Positions 9,612 through 21,553 of a stretch of DNA of 64,000 nucleotides are shown here, one piece after another; the first letter of the stretch is position 1; each line of letters begins with the position of its first letter. Under the pieces are notes generated by a model. It was not told the origin of the DNA and did no database searches. It was given only the letters and a program-made list of their open reading frames with translations. The position numbers and the translations under genes are program-made. Origin of the DNA: Kluyvera intermedia (lineage in GTDB: Bacteria > Pseudomonadota > Gammaproteobacteria > Enterobacterales > Enterobacteriaceae); the NCBI RefSeq assembly GCF_021440345.1, contig NZ_JAKCNS010000041.1:37225-101224 (forward strand). The letters run 5' to 3'.

Positions 9612-9934
9612 AATTTTTCCAACGCTTCCGAGAGAGCACGGTTATCGAGATCGGCAACCCCTTTCTTCGCCACCACCACGAAATCCATTGGTGGGAGTTC
9701 ATGCTGACGTAAACGAAAACTTTCACGCGTCAGACGTTTAATCCGATTGCGTTCATGTGCGCGTTTAACGTTTTTCTTGGCGACGGTAAGACCGATGCGG
9801 GGATGCCCCAGCGAATTTAGGCGGCCGAGGATGGTGATTTGCGGCGTGCCAGCCCGTTGTGGCTGCTGGAAGACGAATGTGAAATGATTGGGAGTTAACA
9901 AACGTAACTCCCTGGGAAATGCTAGCTTAACCAC
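9575..9934 (-). CDS. rnpA: Ribonuclease P protein component RnpA
   Basis: The 119-residue basic protein is the protein subunit of RNase P, which removes 5' leaders from pre-tRNAs together with the M1 RNA. The RNR motif [11 protein letters not shown] is at 61-71. The start is GTG (bases 9934-9932), as in E. coli, where the protein also begins [10 protein letters not shown]. It lies 17 bases downstream of rpmH and overlaps yidD by 37 bases. The short spacing without a strong ribosome binding site suggests expression depends on rpmH translation. Confidence 0.97.
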   Translation of the reverse strand: MVKLAFPRELRLLTPNHFTFVFQQPQRAGTPQITILGRLNSLGHPRIGLTVAKKNVKRAHERNRIKRLTRESFRLRQHELPPMDFVVVAKKGVADLDNRALSEALEKLWRRHCRLSPGS

Positions 9935-9951
9935 TCGAAGGGTTAGCTTTA

Positions 9952-10104
<153 letters not shown>

Positions 10105-10492
10105 CTAAACTTGAATAAATTCAATGGCTTTATTGGATATCCGAACGAAAATCGAACGATGGACACCGAAGCCATGGGTGATTAAAGAGGCCGGATTGTA
10201 ATAATTGTACACTCCGGAGTCAATTCTCTTTCCTTATTTACCGCGTAAAAAACCACGTTTTACCGTAATTTTTCGCCCGGTAAATGAGCAGCGTCCCTCT
10301 CCGAAATTCGGGCGGAATGCGCCGGGTGGGGGATTATACGGCCTGCCCAGTAAAGAGCAAGGATCATCCTGGATCTTTGTTAGATCATTTAAGCAGAAAT
10401 TTGTCGCTAGTCATTAATTTTTCCAATATGCGAAGGAAATCGTGCCCCCTCTTCGCCGGGATCGATTACACTTAGCGCTTCCGGATCCAGCC

Positions 10493-10501
10493 TGTGGATA
10501 A
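10493..10501 (-). promoter_or_regulatory. DnaA box (perfect) upstream of dnaA
   Basis: TGTGGATAA is the exact reverse complement of the consensus DnaA box TTATCCACA. It lies about 50 bp before the dnaA promoter -10 box and fits dnaA autoregulation. Confidence 0.8.
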
Positions 10502-10549
10502 ATCGGGAAGAATCTGTGAGAAACAGAAGATCTCTGGCGCAGTTTACGC

Positions 10550-10555
10550 TATGAT
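10550..10555 (+). promoter_or_regulatory. -10 box of a dnaA promoter
   Basis: TATGAT sits in GCAGTTTACGCTATGATCC, which resembles the downstream dnaA promoter of E. coli. The hexamer overlaps a GATC site, making it sensitive to methylation state and SeqA. Confidence 0.6.
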
Positions 10556-10714
10556 CCTCGGCCCGATCGCGATCGGTGGATCGATAAGGGGAAGTACCGC
10601 GCCATTTCAGCACAGCGTCTGAAAAGGCCGTTGAAAACCGCAAATAGCGGTTCGCACGTCACCCGCTTGCATCGGGTCTATTCGATGTGCGTCAAAAATC
10701 ACGAATTTTTAATC

Positions 10715-10723
10715 TTATACACA
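10715..10723 (+). promoter_or_regulatory. DnaA box (TTATACACA) upstream of dnaA
   Basis: TTATACACA matches the TTATNCACA consensus exactly. It lies in the dnaA leader, 160 bp downstream of the candidate -10 box and 144 bp before the dnaA start. Confidence 0.7.
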
Positions 10724-10866
10724 GCATTTGTTCGGGCTGCATTTTTGCAGCAGCTGAATGAATCCCCGACAGCATTCAGTTTTGCTGGTGGCGGGATCGT
10801 CAGAGGTAGCCTGCAGGTTTGCCTGGAGGATGATGTGTATCGACTTTTTTTCGAGTGGAGTCCGCC

Positions 10867-12264
10867 GTGTCACTTTCGCTTTGGCAGCAATGTCTTGCCC
10901 GATTGCAGGATGAGTTACCAGCCACAGAATTCAGCATGTGGATCCGCCCATTGCAGGCGGAATTAAGCGATAACACGCTGGCCCTGTATGCGCCAAATCG
11001 TTTTGTGCTTGATTGGGTAAGGGATAAATACCTCAATAACATCAACGGACTGTTGAATGATTTCTGTGGTGCAGACGCCCCGCAGCTGCGTTTTGAGGTT
11101 GGTACCAAGCCCGTCACTCAGACCCTAAAAGAGACCGCCAGCGTTAGCGCACCGGCGCAAACCGCGCAGGTTTATGCGCCACGCGTCGCTCCGGCACCGC
11201 GTGCCGGTTGGGATAACGTCCCTGCGCCCGCTGAGCCGTCATACCGCTCTAACGTCAACGTTAAACACACCTTTGATAACTTCGTTGAAGGTAAATCGAA
11301 CCAGCTGGCCCGTGCGGCGGCGCGCCAGGTTGCGGACAATCCCGGCGGCGCCTATAACCCACTGTTCCTCTACGGCGGCACCGGTTTGGGTAAAACGCAC
11401 CTGCTGCACGCGGTAGGTAACGGCATTATTGCCCGCAAACCGAATGCCAAAGTGGTGTATATGCACTCCGAGCGCTTTGTACAGGACATGGTAAAAGCCC
11501 TGCAAAACAACGCGATCGAAGAGTTTAAACGCTACTACCGCTCCGTGGATGCATTGCTTATCGATGACATTCAATTCTTTGCGAATAAAGAACGATCCCA
11601 GGAAGAGTTCTTCCATACCTTCAACGCCCTGCTGGAAGGCAATCAGCAGATCATCCTCACCTCGGATCGCTATCCAAAAGAGATCAACGGCGTAGAAGAT
11701 CGTCTTAAATCTCGTTTCGGCTGGGGGCTGACCGTCGCCATCGAACCGCCTGAGCTTGAGACCCGCGTCGCTATCCTGATGAAAAAAGCCGACGAAAATG
11801 ATATTCGTCTGCCAGGCGAGGTGGCGTTCTTTATTGCCAAGCGTCTACGCTCTAACGTGCGTGAACTTGAAGGGGCGCTGAACCGCGTTATCGCTAATGC
11901 CAACTTTACCGGCCGGGCGATCACCATCGATTTCGTGCGTGAAGCGCTGCGCGATCTGTTAGCGCTGCAGGAAAAACTGGTCACCATCGACAATATTCAA
12001 AAGACGGTGGCAGAGTACTACAAAATCAAAATTGCGGACCTGCTCTCCAAGCGACGTTCTCGCTCGGTTGCGCGTCCGCGCCAGATGGCGATGGCGTTGG
12101 CGAAAGAGCTCACCAACCACAGTCTGCCGGAAATTGGCGATGCGTTTGGTGGCCGCGACCATACCACCGTGCTGCACGCCTGCCGTAAGATTGAGCAACT
12201 GCGTGAAGAAAGCCACGATATCAAAGAAGACTTTTCCAATTTAATCAGAACATTGTCGTCGTGA
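10867..12264 (+). CDS. dnaA: Chromosomal replication initiator DnaA
   Basis: The 465-residue AAA+ protein binds DnaA boxes and melts oriC. The start is the GTG giving [10 protein letters not shown], preceded by GGAG with a 6-base spacer. An in-frame GTG four codons earlier is less likely. Domain I is at 1-80, a variable linker at about 85-130, Walker A GGTGLGKT at 170-177 and Walker B acids D233-D234. The C-terminal DNA-binding signature [11 protein letters not shown] is at 428-438. It is two residues shorter than the E. coli protein, in the linker. dnaN starts four bases after the stop. Confidence 0.98.
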   Translation: MSLSLWQQCLARLQDELPATEFSMWIRPLQAELSDNTLALYAPNRFVLDWVRDKYLNNINGLLNDFCGADAPQLRFEVGTKPVTQTLKETASVSAPAQTAQVYAPRVAPAPRAGWDNVPAPAEPSYRSNVNVKHTFDNFVEGKSNQLARAAARQVADNPGGAYNPLFLYGGTGLGKTHLLHAVGNGIIARKPNAKVVYMHSERFVQDMVKALQNNAIEEFKRYYRSVDALLIDDIQFFANKERSQEEFFHTFNALLEGNQQIILTSDRYPKEINGVEDRLKSRFGWGLTVAIEPPELETRVAILMKKADENDIRLPGEVAFFIAKRLRSNVRELEGALNRVIANANFTGRAITIDFVREALRDLLALQEKLVTIDNIQKTVAEYYKIKIADLLSKRRSRSVARPRQMAMALAKELTNHSLPEIGDAFGGRDHTTVLHACRKIEQLREESHDIKEDFSNLIRTLSS

Positions 12265-12268
12265 TCCT

Positions 12269-13369
12269 ATGAAATTTACCGTAGAACGTGAACATTTATT
12301 AAAACCGTTACAACAGGTGAGTGGCCCGCTTGGCGGGCGTCCGACATTGCCGATTCTGGGTAACCTGCTGCTGCAGGTGGCGGACGGCACGTTGTCGCTG
12401 ACCGGTACCGATTTAGAAATGGAAATGGTAGCGCGCGTTACGCTGCTACAACCGCATGAACCGGGCGCGACTACCGTACCGGCGCGTAAATTCTTCGACA
12501 TTTGTCGTGGCCTGCCGGAAGGTGCGGAAATCGTTGTCCAGCTGGAAGGCGATCGCATGCTGGTGCGCTCTGGCCGTAGCCGTTTCTCGCTGTCTACGCT
12601 GCCTGCTGCTGATTTCCCGAACCTGGACGACTGGCAGAGCGACGTTGAGTTCACGCTGCCGCAGGCGACGATGAAACGTCTGATTGAAGCCACCCAGTTC
12701 TCGATGGCTCATCAGGACGTACGCTATTACTTAAACGGCATGCTGTTTGAAACCGAAGGCGAAGAGCTACGTACCGTAGCGACCGATGGGCACCGCCTGG
12801 CGGTCTGTTCGATGCCGGTTGGACAATCTCTGCCAAGCCATTCGGTGATCGTGCCGCGTAAAGGGGTGATTGAGCTGATGCGTATGCTCGACGGTGGCGA
12901 TACGCCGCTGCGCGTGCAGATTGGCAGCAATAACATCCGCGCCCACGTCGGTGATTTTATCTTTACCTCCAAGCTGGTTGATGGTCGTTTCCCTGACTAT
13001 CGCCGCGTGCTGCCGAAAAATCCGGATAAGCATCTGGAAGCTGGTTGCGACATCCTCAAGCAGGCGTTTGCCCGTGCGGCTATTCTCTCCAACGAGAAAT
13101 TCCGCGGCGTGCGTCTGTATGTGAGTGAAAACCAGATCAAAATCACCGCCAACAACCCGGAGCAGGAAGAGGCAGAAGAGATTCTGGATGTCTCCTATCC
13201 TGGCACCGAGCTGGAAATCGGCTTTAACGTTAGCTACGTGCTGGATGTGTTGAACGCGCTGAAGTGCGAAACCGTCCGTATCCTGCTGACGGACTCCGTC
13301 TCCAGCGTGCAGATTGAAGATGCGGCCAGCCAAAGCGCGGCCTACGTCGTTATGCCAATGAGACTGTAG
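12269..13369 (+). CDS. dnaN: DNA polymerase III sliding clamp, beta subunit
   Basis: The 366-residue beta clamp has the E. coli length and sequence from MKFTVEREHLLKPLQQVSG to the C-terminal MPMRL, part of the partner-binding cleft. Three repeated clamp domains of about 120 residues form half of the dimeric ring that holds polymerases on DNA. It is in operon with dnaA, with a gap of four bases. Unlike E. coli, where the dnaN stop and recF start abut, 148 bases including a palindromic repeat follow the stop. Confidence 0.98.
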   Translation: MKFTVEREHLLKPLQQVSGPLGGRPTLPILGNLLLQVADGTLSLTGTDLEMEMVARVTLLQPHEPGATTVPARKFFDICRGLPEGAEIVVQLEGDRMLVRSGRSRFSLSTLPAADFPNLDDWQSDVEFTLPQATMKRLIEATQFSMAHQDVRYYLNGMLFETEGEELRTVATDGHRLAVCSMPVGQSLPSHSVIVPRKGVIELMRMLDGGDTPLRVQIGSNNIRAHVGDFIFTSKLVDGRFPDYRRVLPKNPDKHLEAGCDILKQAFARAAILSNEKFRGVRLYVSENQIKITANNPEQEEAEEILDVSYPGTELEIGFNVSYVLDVLNALKCETVRILLTDSVSSVQIEDAASQSAAYVVMPMRL

Positions 13370-13394
13370 TGTCTGATAAGGGGCTGGTTTACTT

Positions 13395-13480
13395 GCCATT
13401 TCGCCTCCCGGCAGTGCTCGAAATGCTCACGTACTTCGTGTACGCTCCGCTTTCTGTGCGCTGGCGGTAGACGAACTGGC
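13395..13480. repeat. 86-bp imperfect palindromic repeat between dnaN and recF
   Basis: The outer 22-base arms, 13395-13416 (GCCATTTCGCC...CAGTG) and 13459-13480 (CGCTGGCGG...ACTGGC), are complementary at 17 positions plus one G-U. The innermost arms CGTAC (13430-13434) and GTACG (13440-13444) surround TTCGT. Both share a centre near 13437, so the whole element is one long stem-loop. It does not look like REP or ERIC. It interrupts a junction that is contiguous in E. coli and so looks like an inserted intergenic repeat. No coding function is seen. Confidence 0.7.
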
Positions 13481-13517
13481 TGCGACACCCACGCCCCTGG
13501 ACGAATATAATCAGCTT

Positions 13518-17034
<3,517 letters not shown>

Positions 17035-17053
17035 TCGCTGGCTTGAACTAACG

Positions 17054-17085
17054 AAAACGCCTGAATCTTTCAGGCGTTTTTTTTT
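17054..17085 (+). terminator. Rho-independent terminator after gyrB
   Basis: AAAACGCCTGA and TCAGGCGTTTT form a perfect 11-bp stem around a five-base loop, followed by more T residues to 17085. Confidence 0.93.
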
Positions 17086-17148
17086 GCCTCATCTCGCAAT
17101 CACCTATACTTCACTACGTCTTCTATTAACCGCAATTTGAGGTGGAGC

Positions 17149-17550
17149 ATGGGACTTTTTGATGAGGTGGTGGGTTCGTTACTACAAGGAGATTCCGGGA
17201 AATATCAGGCAATCCTGACTTGGGTAAACGAGCAGGGCGGTGTTCAGGCGCTGCTGGAAAAACTACAAAACGGTGGGCTAGGCGATATCGCATCATCGTG
17301 GATTAGCAATCAGCAGAGTAACCAGCCGATTAGCGGCGATCAGGTTGAATCCGCGCTGGGAACCTCGGCTGTGTCAGATCTCGGTCAAAAACTTGGCGTT
17401 GATACCGGTTCGGCCTCCACGATGTTGGCAGACTATTTGCCGAAAATTATTGATGCGCTCTCGCCGCAGGGTGAAGTTGATCCGCAGGCGCACAATGACC
17501 TTCTGTCAGCCGGCATGAATCTGCTCAAGGGCGGTAAGCTTTTTGGCTAG
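17149..17550 (+). CDS. yidB: DUF937 family protein YidB
   Basis: The 133-residue protein matches E. coli YidB (132 aa) from MGLFDEVVG to LLKGGKLFG. The start is chosen at the ATG preceded by GAGG with a 6-base spacer. Its function is not established. The family is small and soluble, with a conserved helical repeat and a glutamine-rich middle (SNQQSNQPISGDQ). It lies between gyrB and yidA as in E. coli, probably as a separate short transcript. Confidence 0.9.
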   Translation: MGLFDEVVGSLLQGDSGKYQAILTWVNEQGGVQALLEKLQNGGLGDIASSWISNQQSNQPISGDQVESALGTSAVSDLGQKLGVDTGSASTMLADYLPKIIDALSPQGEVDPQAHNDLLSAGMNLLKGGKLFG

Positions 17551-17671
17551 CTGAGAAATAAAAGGGGAGCGCGCATTATGCGTTGCATCCCCGTTTTAAC
17601 CCGCTATATCTGCTGTTTTTTGAGCTCAACCGGGTTAGCATGAGGACAGACTCATTTAACCTGGGGATCTC

Positions 17672-18484
17672 ATGGCTATTAAACTGATCGCAATCGACAT
17701 GGACGGAACATTGCTGTTGCCGGACCACACTATTTCTCCTGCGGTAAAAAATGCGCTGGAAGCTGCGCGCGCGAAGGGAGTTAACGTGGTCTTGACCACC
17801 GGGCGTCCGTACGCTGGCGTGCACAGCTACTTAAAAGAGCTGGGCATGAACAGGCCGGGAGATTACTGCATTACCTACAACGGCGCGCTGGTACAGAAAG
17901 CCGGCGACGGTAGTACGGTGGCACAGACCGCGCTGAACTACGACGACTATCGCTTCCTGGAAAAACTGTCCCGTGAAGTTGGTTCTCACTTCCACGCACT
18001 AGATCGCAACACCCTGTACACCGCTAACCGTGATATCAGCTATTACACGGTGCATGAATCCTTTGTCGCGACCATTCCACTGGTCTTCTGTGAAGCCGAA
18101 AAAATGGACCCGGCGACCGAATTCCTGAAAGTGATGATGATTGATGAACCGGTTATCCTCGACAAAGCGATTGCCCGTATCCCGGCAGAAGTGAAAGAGA
18201 AGTACACCGTGCTGAAAAGCTCGCCGTACTTCCTCGAAATTCTCGACAAACGCGTGAACAAAGGCACCGGCGTGAAATCGCTGGCCGATGTGCTGGGCAT
18301 CAAGCAAGAAGAGATCATGGCCATTGGCGATCAGGAAAACGACATTGCGATGATTGAGTTCGCTGGCGTTGGTGTGGCGATGGATAACGCGATTCCTTCG
18401 GTCAAAGAAGTGGCTAATTTTGTCACTAAATCGAATCTTGAAGATGGTGTGGCTTACGCTATCGAGAAGTTTGTCCTGAACTGA
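17672..18484 (+). CDS. yidA: Cof-type HAD sugar phosphatase YidA
   Basis: The 270-residue cytoplasmic phosphatase has the E. coli YidA length. HAD motif I DMDGT has nucleophile D9. Motif II lies in LTTGRPY and motif IV in GDQENDIAMIE near 219-229. The type IIB cap of the Cof family lies between motifs II and III. The E. coli enzyme hydrolyses several sugar phosphates, including erythrose 4-phosphate. In E. coli yidX and the dgo galactonate genes follow; here yidR follows after 103 bases. Confidence 0.95.
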   Translation: MAIKLIAIDMDGTLLLPDHTISPAVKNALEAARAKGVNVVLTTGRPYAGVHSYLKELGMNRPGDYCITYNGALVQKAGDGSTVAQTALNYDDYRFLEKLSREVGSHFHALDRNTLYTANRDISYYTVHESFVATIPLVFCEAEKMDPATEFLKVMMIDEPVILDKAIARIPAEVKEKYTVLKSSPYFLEILDKRVNKGTGVKSLADVLGIKQEEIMAIGDQENDIAMIEFAGVGVAMDNAIPSVKEVANFVTKSNLEDGVAYAIEKFVLN

Positions 18485-18494
18485 TTTTTAAGTT

Positions 18495-18512
18495 GCCCGG
18501 CCTTGGCCGGGC
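18495..18512 (+). terminator. Hairpin after yidA
   Basis: GCCCGGCC and GGCCGGGC form a perfect 8-bp stem with a two-base loop, 10 bases past the yidA stop. No T run follows, so termination strength is uncertain. Confidence 0.45.
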
Positions 18513-18587
18513 ATTCCACTGAAAACCTTATGGCTTCCCCCCTGCACATGGTAAAAGTATGCGGTATCTTTTGACCGGGACTCCGCC

Positions 18588-19814
18588 ATGAAACAAATCA
18601 CTTTCGCACCGCGTAATCATCAGCTCACTAACACCCGCACATGGACCGCAGACAGCCAGTGGCTGGTTTTTGATGTGCGCCCTTCAGGCGCATCGTTTAC
18701 CGGTGAAACCATTGAACGAGTGAACGTGAAAAGTGGGCAAGTTGAGGTGATTTATCGGGCAAGTCAGGGGGCGCACGTCGGCGTGGTGACGGTGCATCCG
18801 TCCGCCGAAAGGTATGTGTTTATCCACGGCCCGGAGAATCCGGATGCGGACTGGCAGTACGATTTTCACCACCGTCGTGGCGTGGTGGCTGAGCAGGGCA
18901 ACATTCATAATCTTGACGCGATGGACATTACCTCACCGTTTACTCCAGGCGCGCTGCGCGGTGGCAGCCACGTCCACGTTTATAGCCCAAACGGCGAATA
19001 CGTGAGTTTTACCTATAACGACCATGTCCTTCATGAATACGATCCGGCGCTGGATTTGCGTAACGTTGGCGTTGCGACCCCATTCGGTCCCGTCGTGCCA
19101 GCAGGTCACCATCCTCGCGAGTATTCGGGTAGCCATTGGAGCGTACTGGTCAGTCAGACCACGCCGACGCCACGGCCAGGCAGCGATGAGATCAATCGCG
19201 CCTATGAAGAGGGATGGGTGGGAAATGACCGGCTGGCATTTATCGGCGATACGCTCTCGGTTAACGGGGAGAAAGTGCCGGAGCTGTTTATCGTCGAGCT
19301 GCCAAAAGATGAAGCGGGGTGGAAGCAGCCAGGCAATGCGCCGCTTGCGGGAACGGAAACCACGCTGCCTGCACCGCCAGCAGGCGTGCATCAGCGACGT
19401 TTAACCTTCACCCATCAGCGGGCGTATCCGGGGCTGGTGAATGTGCCACGCCACTGGGTGCGGAGCAATCCGCAGGGGACGCGAATTGCCGTGCTGATGC
19501 GTGATGAGAGCGGTATTGTTCAGCTGTGGCTGGTGCCGCCGCAGGGCGGCGAACCGCAGCAACTCACCCATAATGTGTCGGATATTCAGTCGGCGTTTAA
19601 CTGGCATCCATCAGGAAACTGGCTCGGATTTGTGCTGGATGGTCGCATCGCGCTCTGCGATGCGCACAGTGGCGCGGTGACTTTTTTAACGACCGATCAC
19701 GCAAATCCGCCGTCGGCGGATGCGGTGGTCTTCTCACCTGATGGGCATGAGATTGCCTGGATGGAGGATGTTGCTGGCTTCCGCCAGATTTGGGCGACGA
19801 AAACCAGCCGCTAG
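18588..19814 (+). CDS. yidR: Predicted beta-propeller protein YidR (DUF3748)
   Basis: The 408-residue protein is colinear with E. coli YidR (about 415 aa), with long identical stretches such as NTRTW/DSQWLVFDVRPSGASF and GSDEINRAYEEGWVGN. TolB-like blades are visible as repeated SPNGEYVSF, SPDGHEIAWME and HPSGNWLGF units, which indicates a beta-propeller. No signal peptide is evident. Its function is unknown. The stop lies one base from that of the convergent gene yidQ. In E. coli the neighbours upstream are the dgo genes, absent here. Confidence 0.9.
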   Translation: MKQITFAPRNHQLTNTRTWTADSQWLVFDVRPSGASFTGETIERVNVKSGQVEVIYRASQGAHVGVVTVHPSAERYVFIHGPENPDADWQYDFHHRRGVVAEQGNIHNLDAMDITSPFTPGALRGGSHVHVYSPNGEYVSFTYNDHVLHEYDPALDLRNVGVATPFGPVVPAGHHPREYSGSHWSVLVSQTTPTPRPGSDEINRAYEEGWVGNDRLAFIGDTLSVNGEKVPELFIVELPKDEAGWKQPGNAPLAGTETTLPAPPAGVHQRRLTFTHQRAYPGLVNVPRHWVRSNPQGTRIAVLMRDESGIVQLWLVPPQGGEPQQLTHNVSDIQSAFNWHPSGNWLGFVLDGRIALCDAHSGAVTFLTTDHANPPSADAVVFSPDGHEIAWMEDVAGFRQIWATKTSR

Positions 19815-19815
19815 A

Positions 19816-20148
19816 TTACTGAGTTGGCATGGGCGCTGGTGGGATCACCGAATTGGTCGCCAGCGTCTCCTGCTCGCTCTTTTCGACGCGTGAGCGGACT
19901 GAGTTATCTTTACGGAATAAATCCCACGGTAGCAGTACCGTATCCATTACGGCGGTGAATGGTATATCGAGGGCGACCAGTGATTTGGTGGCCCAGCCGT
20001 TATCCGTATCACTCAGCATCTCTGCGCTGGCTCGCGTGCCCGGATAAGTCCCCTCTTTGCCGCCCGTATGCGACATAACGCTGGAACACCCTCCTGATAA
20101 GAAGATCCCCCCAACCAGCGCCGTTTTAATCAGAACATTTTTCATCAT
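19816..20148 (-). CDS. yidQ: Lipoprotein YidQ (DUF1375 family)
   Basis: With the start at MMKNVLIKTA the product is 110 residues, as in E. coli YidQ. A signal peptide of about 20 residues ends in a lipobox LSGGC, so the protein is a lipoprotein exported by Sec and acylated on the cysteine. The conserved core SSVMSHTGGKEGTYPGTRAS follows directly. A second ATG one codon downstream is an alternative start. Its function is unknown. It converges with yidR, with only one base between the stops. Confidence 0.92.
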   Translation of the reverse strand: MMKNVLIKTALVGGIFLSGGCSSVMSHTGGKEGTYPGTRASAEMLSDTDNGWATKSLVALDIPFTAVMDTVLLPWDLFRKDNSVRSRVEKSEQETLATNSVIPPAPMPTQ

Positions 20149-20322
20149 GAGCTCTTCATTGTAATGAGCATAAAAAAGCCCGTCCTCCGGGTTATAGCCA
20201 CCCGTTGCCAAAATAGAAAGCCCTGGCTCGCCGCTCTGTGGCGGCTGTCGCACTTTGGCCTTTTGTGCTCTGACCAGTGTAAGCCTTATCAGAGAAAGTG
20301 CAAAAAAAGTCAGACAAGAGGT

Positions 20323-20350
20323 CTTGAAAAAGATTCCTTACCCCTCATTT
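20323..20350 (+). promoter_or_regulatory. Sigma-32 heat-shock promoter of ibpAB
   Basis: CTTGAAA at 20323-20329 matches the sigma-32 -35 element and CCCCTCATTT at 20341-20350 its -10 element, spaced as expected. The remaining bases between yidQ and this promoter show nothing else recognisable. Confidence 0.85.
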
Positions 20351-20429
20351 TATAGGTGTAGCCAAAGAGAACATGCCTGCGGGGTGTTCGGGCTTCAATG
20401 ACCTGTCCATGATGGAAGGTTTTTAATTT

Positions 20430-20447
20430 CTCGCTGATTTTCAGGAG
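20430..20447 (+). promoter_or_regulatory. ROSE-type RNA thermometer hairpin in the ibpA leader
   Basis: CTC (20430-20432), a bulged G (20433) and CTGA (20434-20437) pair with TCAG (20441-20444) and GAG (20445-20447). The right strand contains the Shine-Dalgarno AGGAG. A bulged G opposite the Shine-Dalgarno is the mark of ROSE thermometers, which block translation at low temperature. The upstream leader (20351-20429) probably adds further stems. Confidence 0.85.
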
Positions 20448-20457
20448 CTATTTGATT

Positions 20458-20871
20458 ATGCGTAACTTTGACTTATCTCCGCTGTACCGTTCTGCCATTG
20501 GTTTTGACCGCCTGTTCAACCTGTTAGAAAACAATCAAACACAAAGTAACGGTGGCTACCCTCCGTACAACGTCGGGCTGGTCGATGAAAACCACTATCG
20601 CATTGCGATTGCCGTGGCCGGTTTTGCGGAAAGCGAACTGGAAATTACCGCGCAGGATAACGTGCTGGTGGTGAAAGGCGCTCATGAGGCGGACCAAAAA
20701 GAACGCACCTATCTCTATCAAGGTATTGCCGAGCGCAACTTTGAACGCAAATTCCAGTTAGCGGAAAACATCCACGTGCGTGGCGCTAATCTGGTCAACG
20801 GCCTGCTGTATATCGAACTGGAACGCGTGATTCCAGAAGCGAACAAGCCGCGCCGTATCGAAATTAACTAA
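20458..20871 (+). CDS. ibpA: Small heat-shock protein IbpA
   Basis: The 137-residue protein is nearly identical to E. coli IbpA, an alpha-crystallin-type holdase that coats aggregating proteins with IbpB and hands them to DnaK and ClpB. The alpha-crystallin domain covers about 35-125, and the C-terminal anchoring motif IEIN matches the family I-x-I pattern. The ATG follows AGGAG with a 10-base spacer. A sigma-32 promoter and a ROSE thermometer precede it, giving control at both transcription and translation. ibpB follows after 97 bases. Confidence 0.97.
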   Translation: MRNFDLSPLYRSAIGFDRLFNLLENNQTQSNGGYPPYNVGLVDENHYRIAIAVAGFAESELEITAQDNVLVVKGAHEADQKERTYLYQGIAERNFERKFQLAENIHVRGANLVNGLLYIELERVIPEANKPRRIEIN

Positions 20872-20943
20872 TTCTGCCGGGCCGCTCGCGCGGCCCAGGT
20901 TAATCATCAGTAGGCTTGCCGTCAGGGAGCCGAAAGGTACTTA

Positions 20944-20961
20944 CTCGCTTCTTAGAAGGAG
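20944..20961 (+). promoter_or_regulatory. ROSE-like thermometer hairpin in the ibpB leader
   Basis: CTC (20944-20946), a bulged G (20947) and CTT (20948-20950) pair with AAG (20956-20958) and GAG (20959-20961), masking the Shine-Dalgarno AAGGAG. The geometry copies that seen before ibpA. The 97-base ibpA-ibpB spacer also holds a GCCGGGCCGCTCGCGCGGCCC hairpin just after ibpA. Confidence 0.65.
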
Positions 20962-20968
20962 AAACACA

Positions 20969-21397
20969 ATGCGTAACTACGATTTATCCCCACTGCTGCG
21001 TCAATGGATCGGTTTTGACAAACTGGCAAACGCGCTGCAAAGCACCACCGAAAGCCAGAGCTTCCCTCCGTACAACATCGAAAAAAGTGACGATAACCAC
21101 TATCGCATTACCCTCGCGCTAGCCGGGTTCCGTCAGGAAGATCTGGATGTTCAGCTTGAAGGTACGCGCCTGACCGTCAAAGGTACGCCGCAGCCGCAGG
21201 AAAAAGAGACCCAATGGCTCCATCAGGGGCTGGTCACACAGGCCTTTAGCCTGAGCTTTACTCTGGCTGAAAATATGGAAGTCACCGGTGCGACCTACAC
21301 CAACGGTCTGCTGCATATCGATTTGACTCGCAATGTGCCGGAAGCCATCGCGCCGCAGCGTATCGCCATTAGCGAGCGCCCCGCGCTGAATAGCTAA
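20969..21397 (+). CDS. ibpB: Small heat-shock protein IbpB
   Basis: The 142-residue protein has the E. coli IbpB length and the same N-terminus as IbpA ([12 protein letters not shown]), consistent with gene duplication. The alpha-crystallin domain spans about 33-125 and the C-terminal I-x-I anchor appears as RIAIS. It forms mixed oligomers with IbpA on aggregates and promotes their disassembly. It is the second gene of the heat-shock operon and is followed by a strong terminator. Confidence 0.97.
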   Translation: MRNYDLSPLLRQWIGFDKLANALQSTTESQSFPPYNIEKSDDNHYRITLALAGFRQEDLDVQLEGTRLTVKGTPQPQEKETQWLHQGLVTQAFSLSFTLAENMEVTGATYTNGLLHIDLTRNVPEAIAPQRIAISERPALNS

Positions 21398-21409
21398 CCG
21401 TCATTAGCT

Positions 21410-21438
21410 AAAAAAGCCCCGATTTTCGGGGCTTTTTT
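21410..21438 (+). terminator. Rho-independent terminator after ibpB
   Basis: AAAAAAGCCCC and GGGGCTTTTTT form a perfect stem around GATTTTC, with a T run at the 3' end. Confidence 0.93.
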
Positions 21439-21553
21439 GTCTCTGTTCCCTGCCGTTTCTATTACCGATTATTGTGCGCCGCACTGCATACAATCCCCCA
21501 ATCCTTCGGTCATAATCCCTGATGTTAATAATGTTATTCACAGGGAAAAGACG

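Noticed and set aside
13380..13517. Longer recF with an upstream start
   Set aside because: The frame is open to 13380 but has no ATG or GTG, and the extra sequence is the palindromic repeat.
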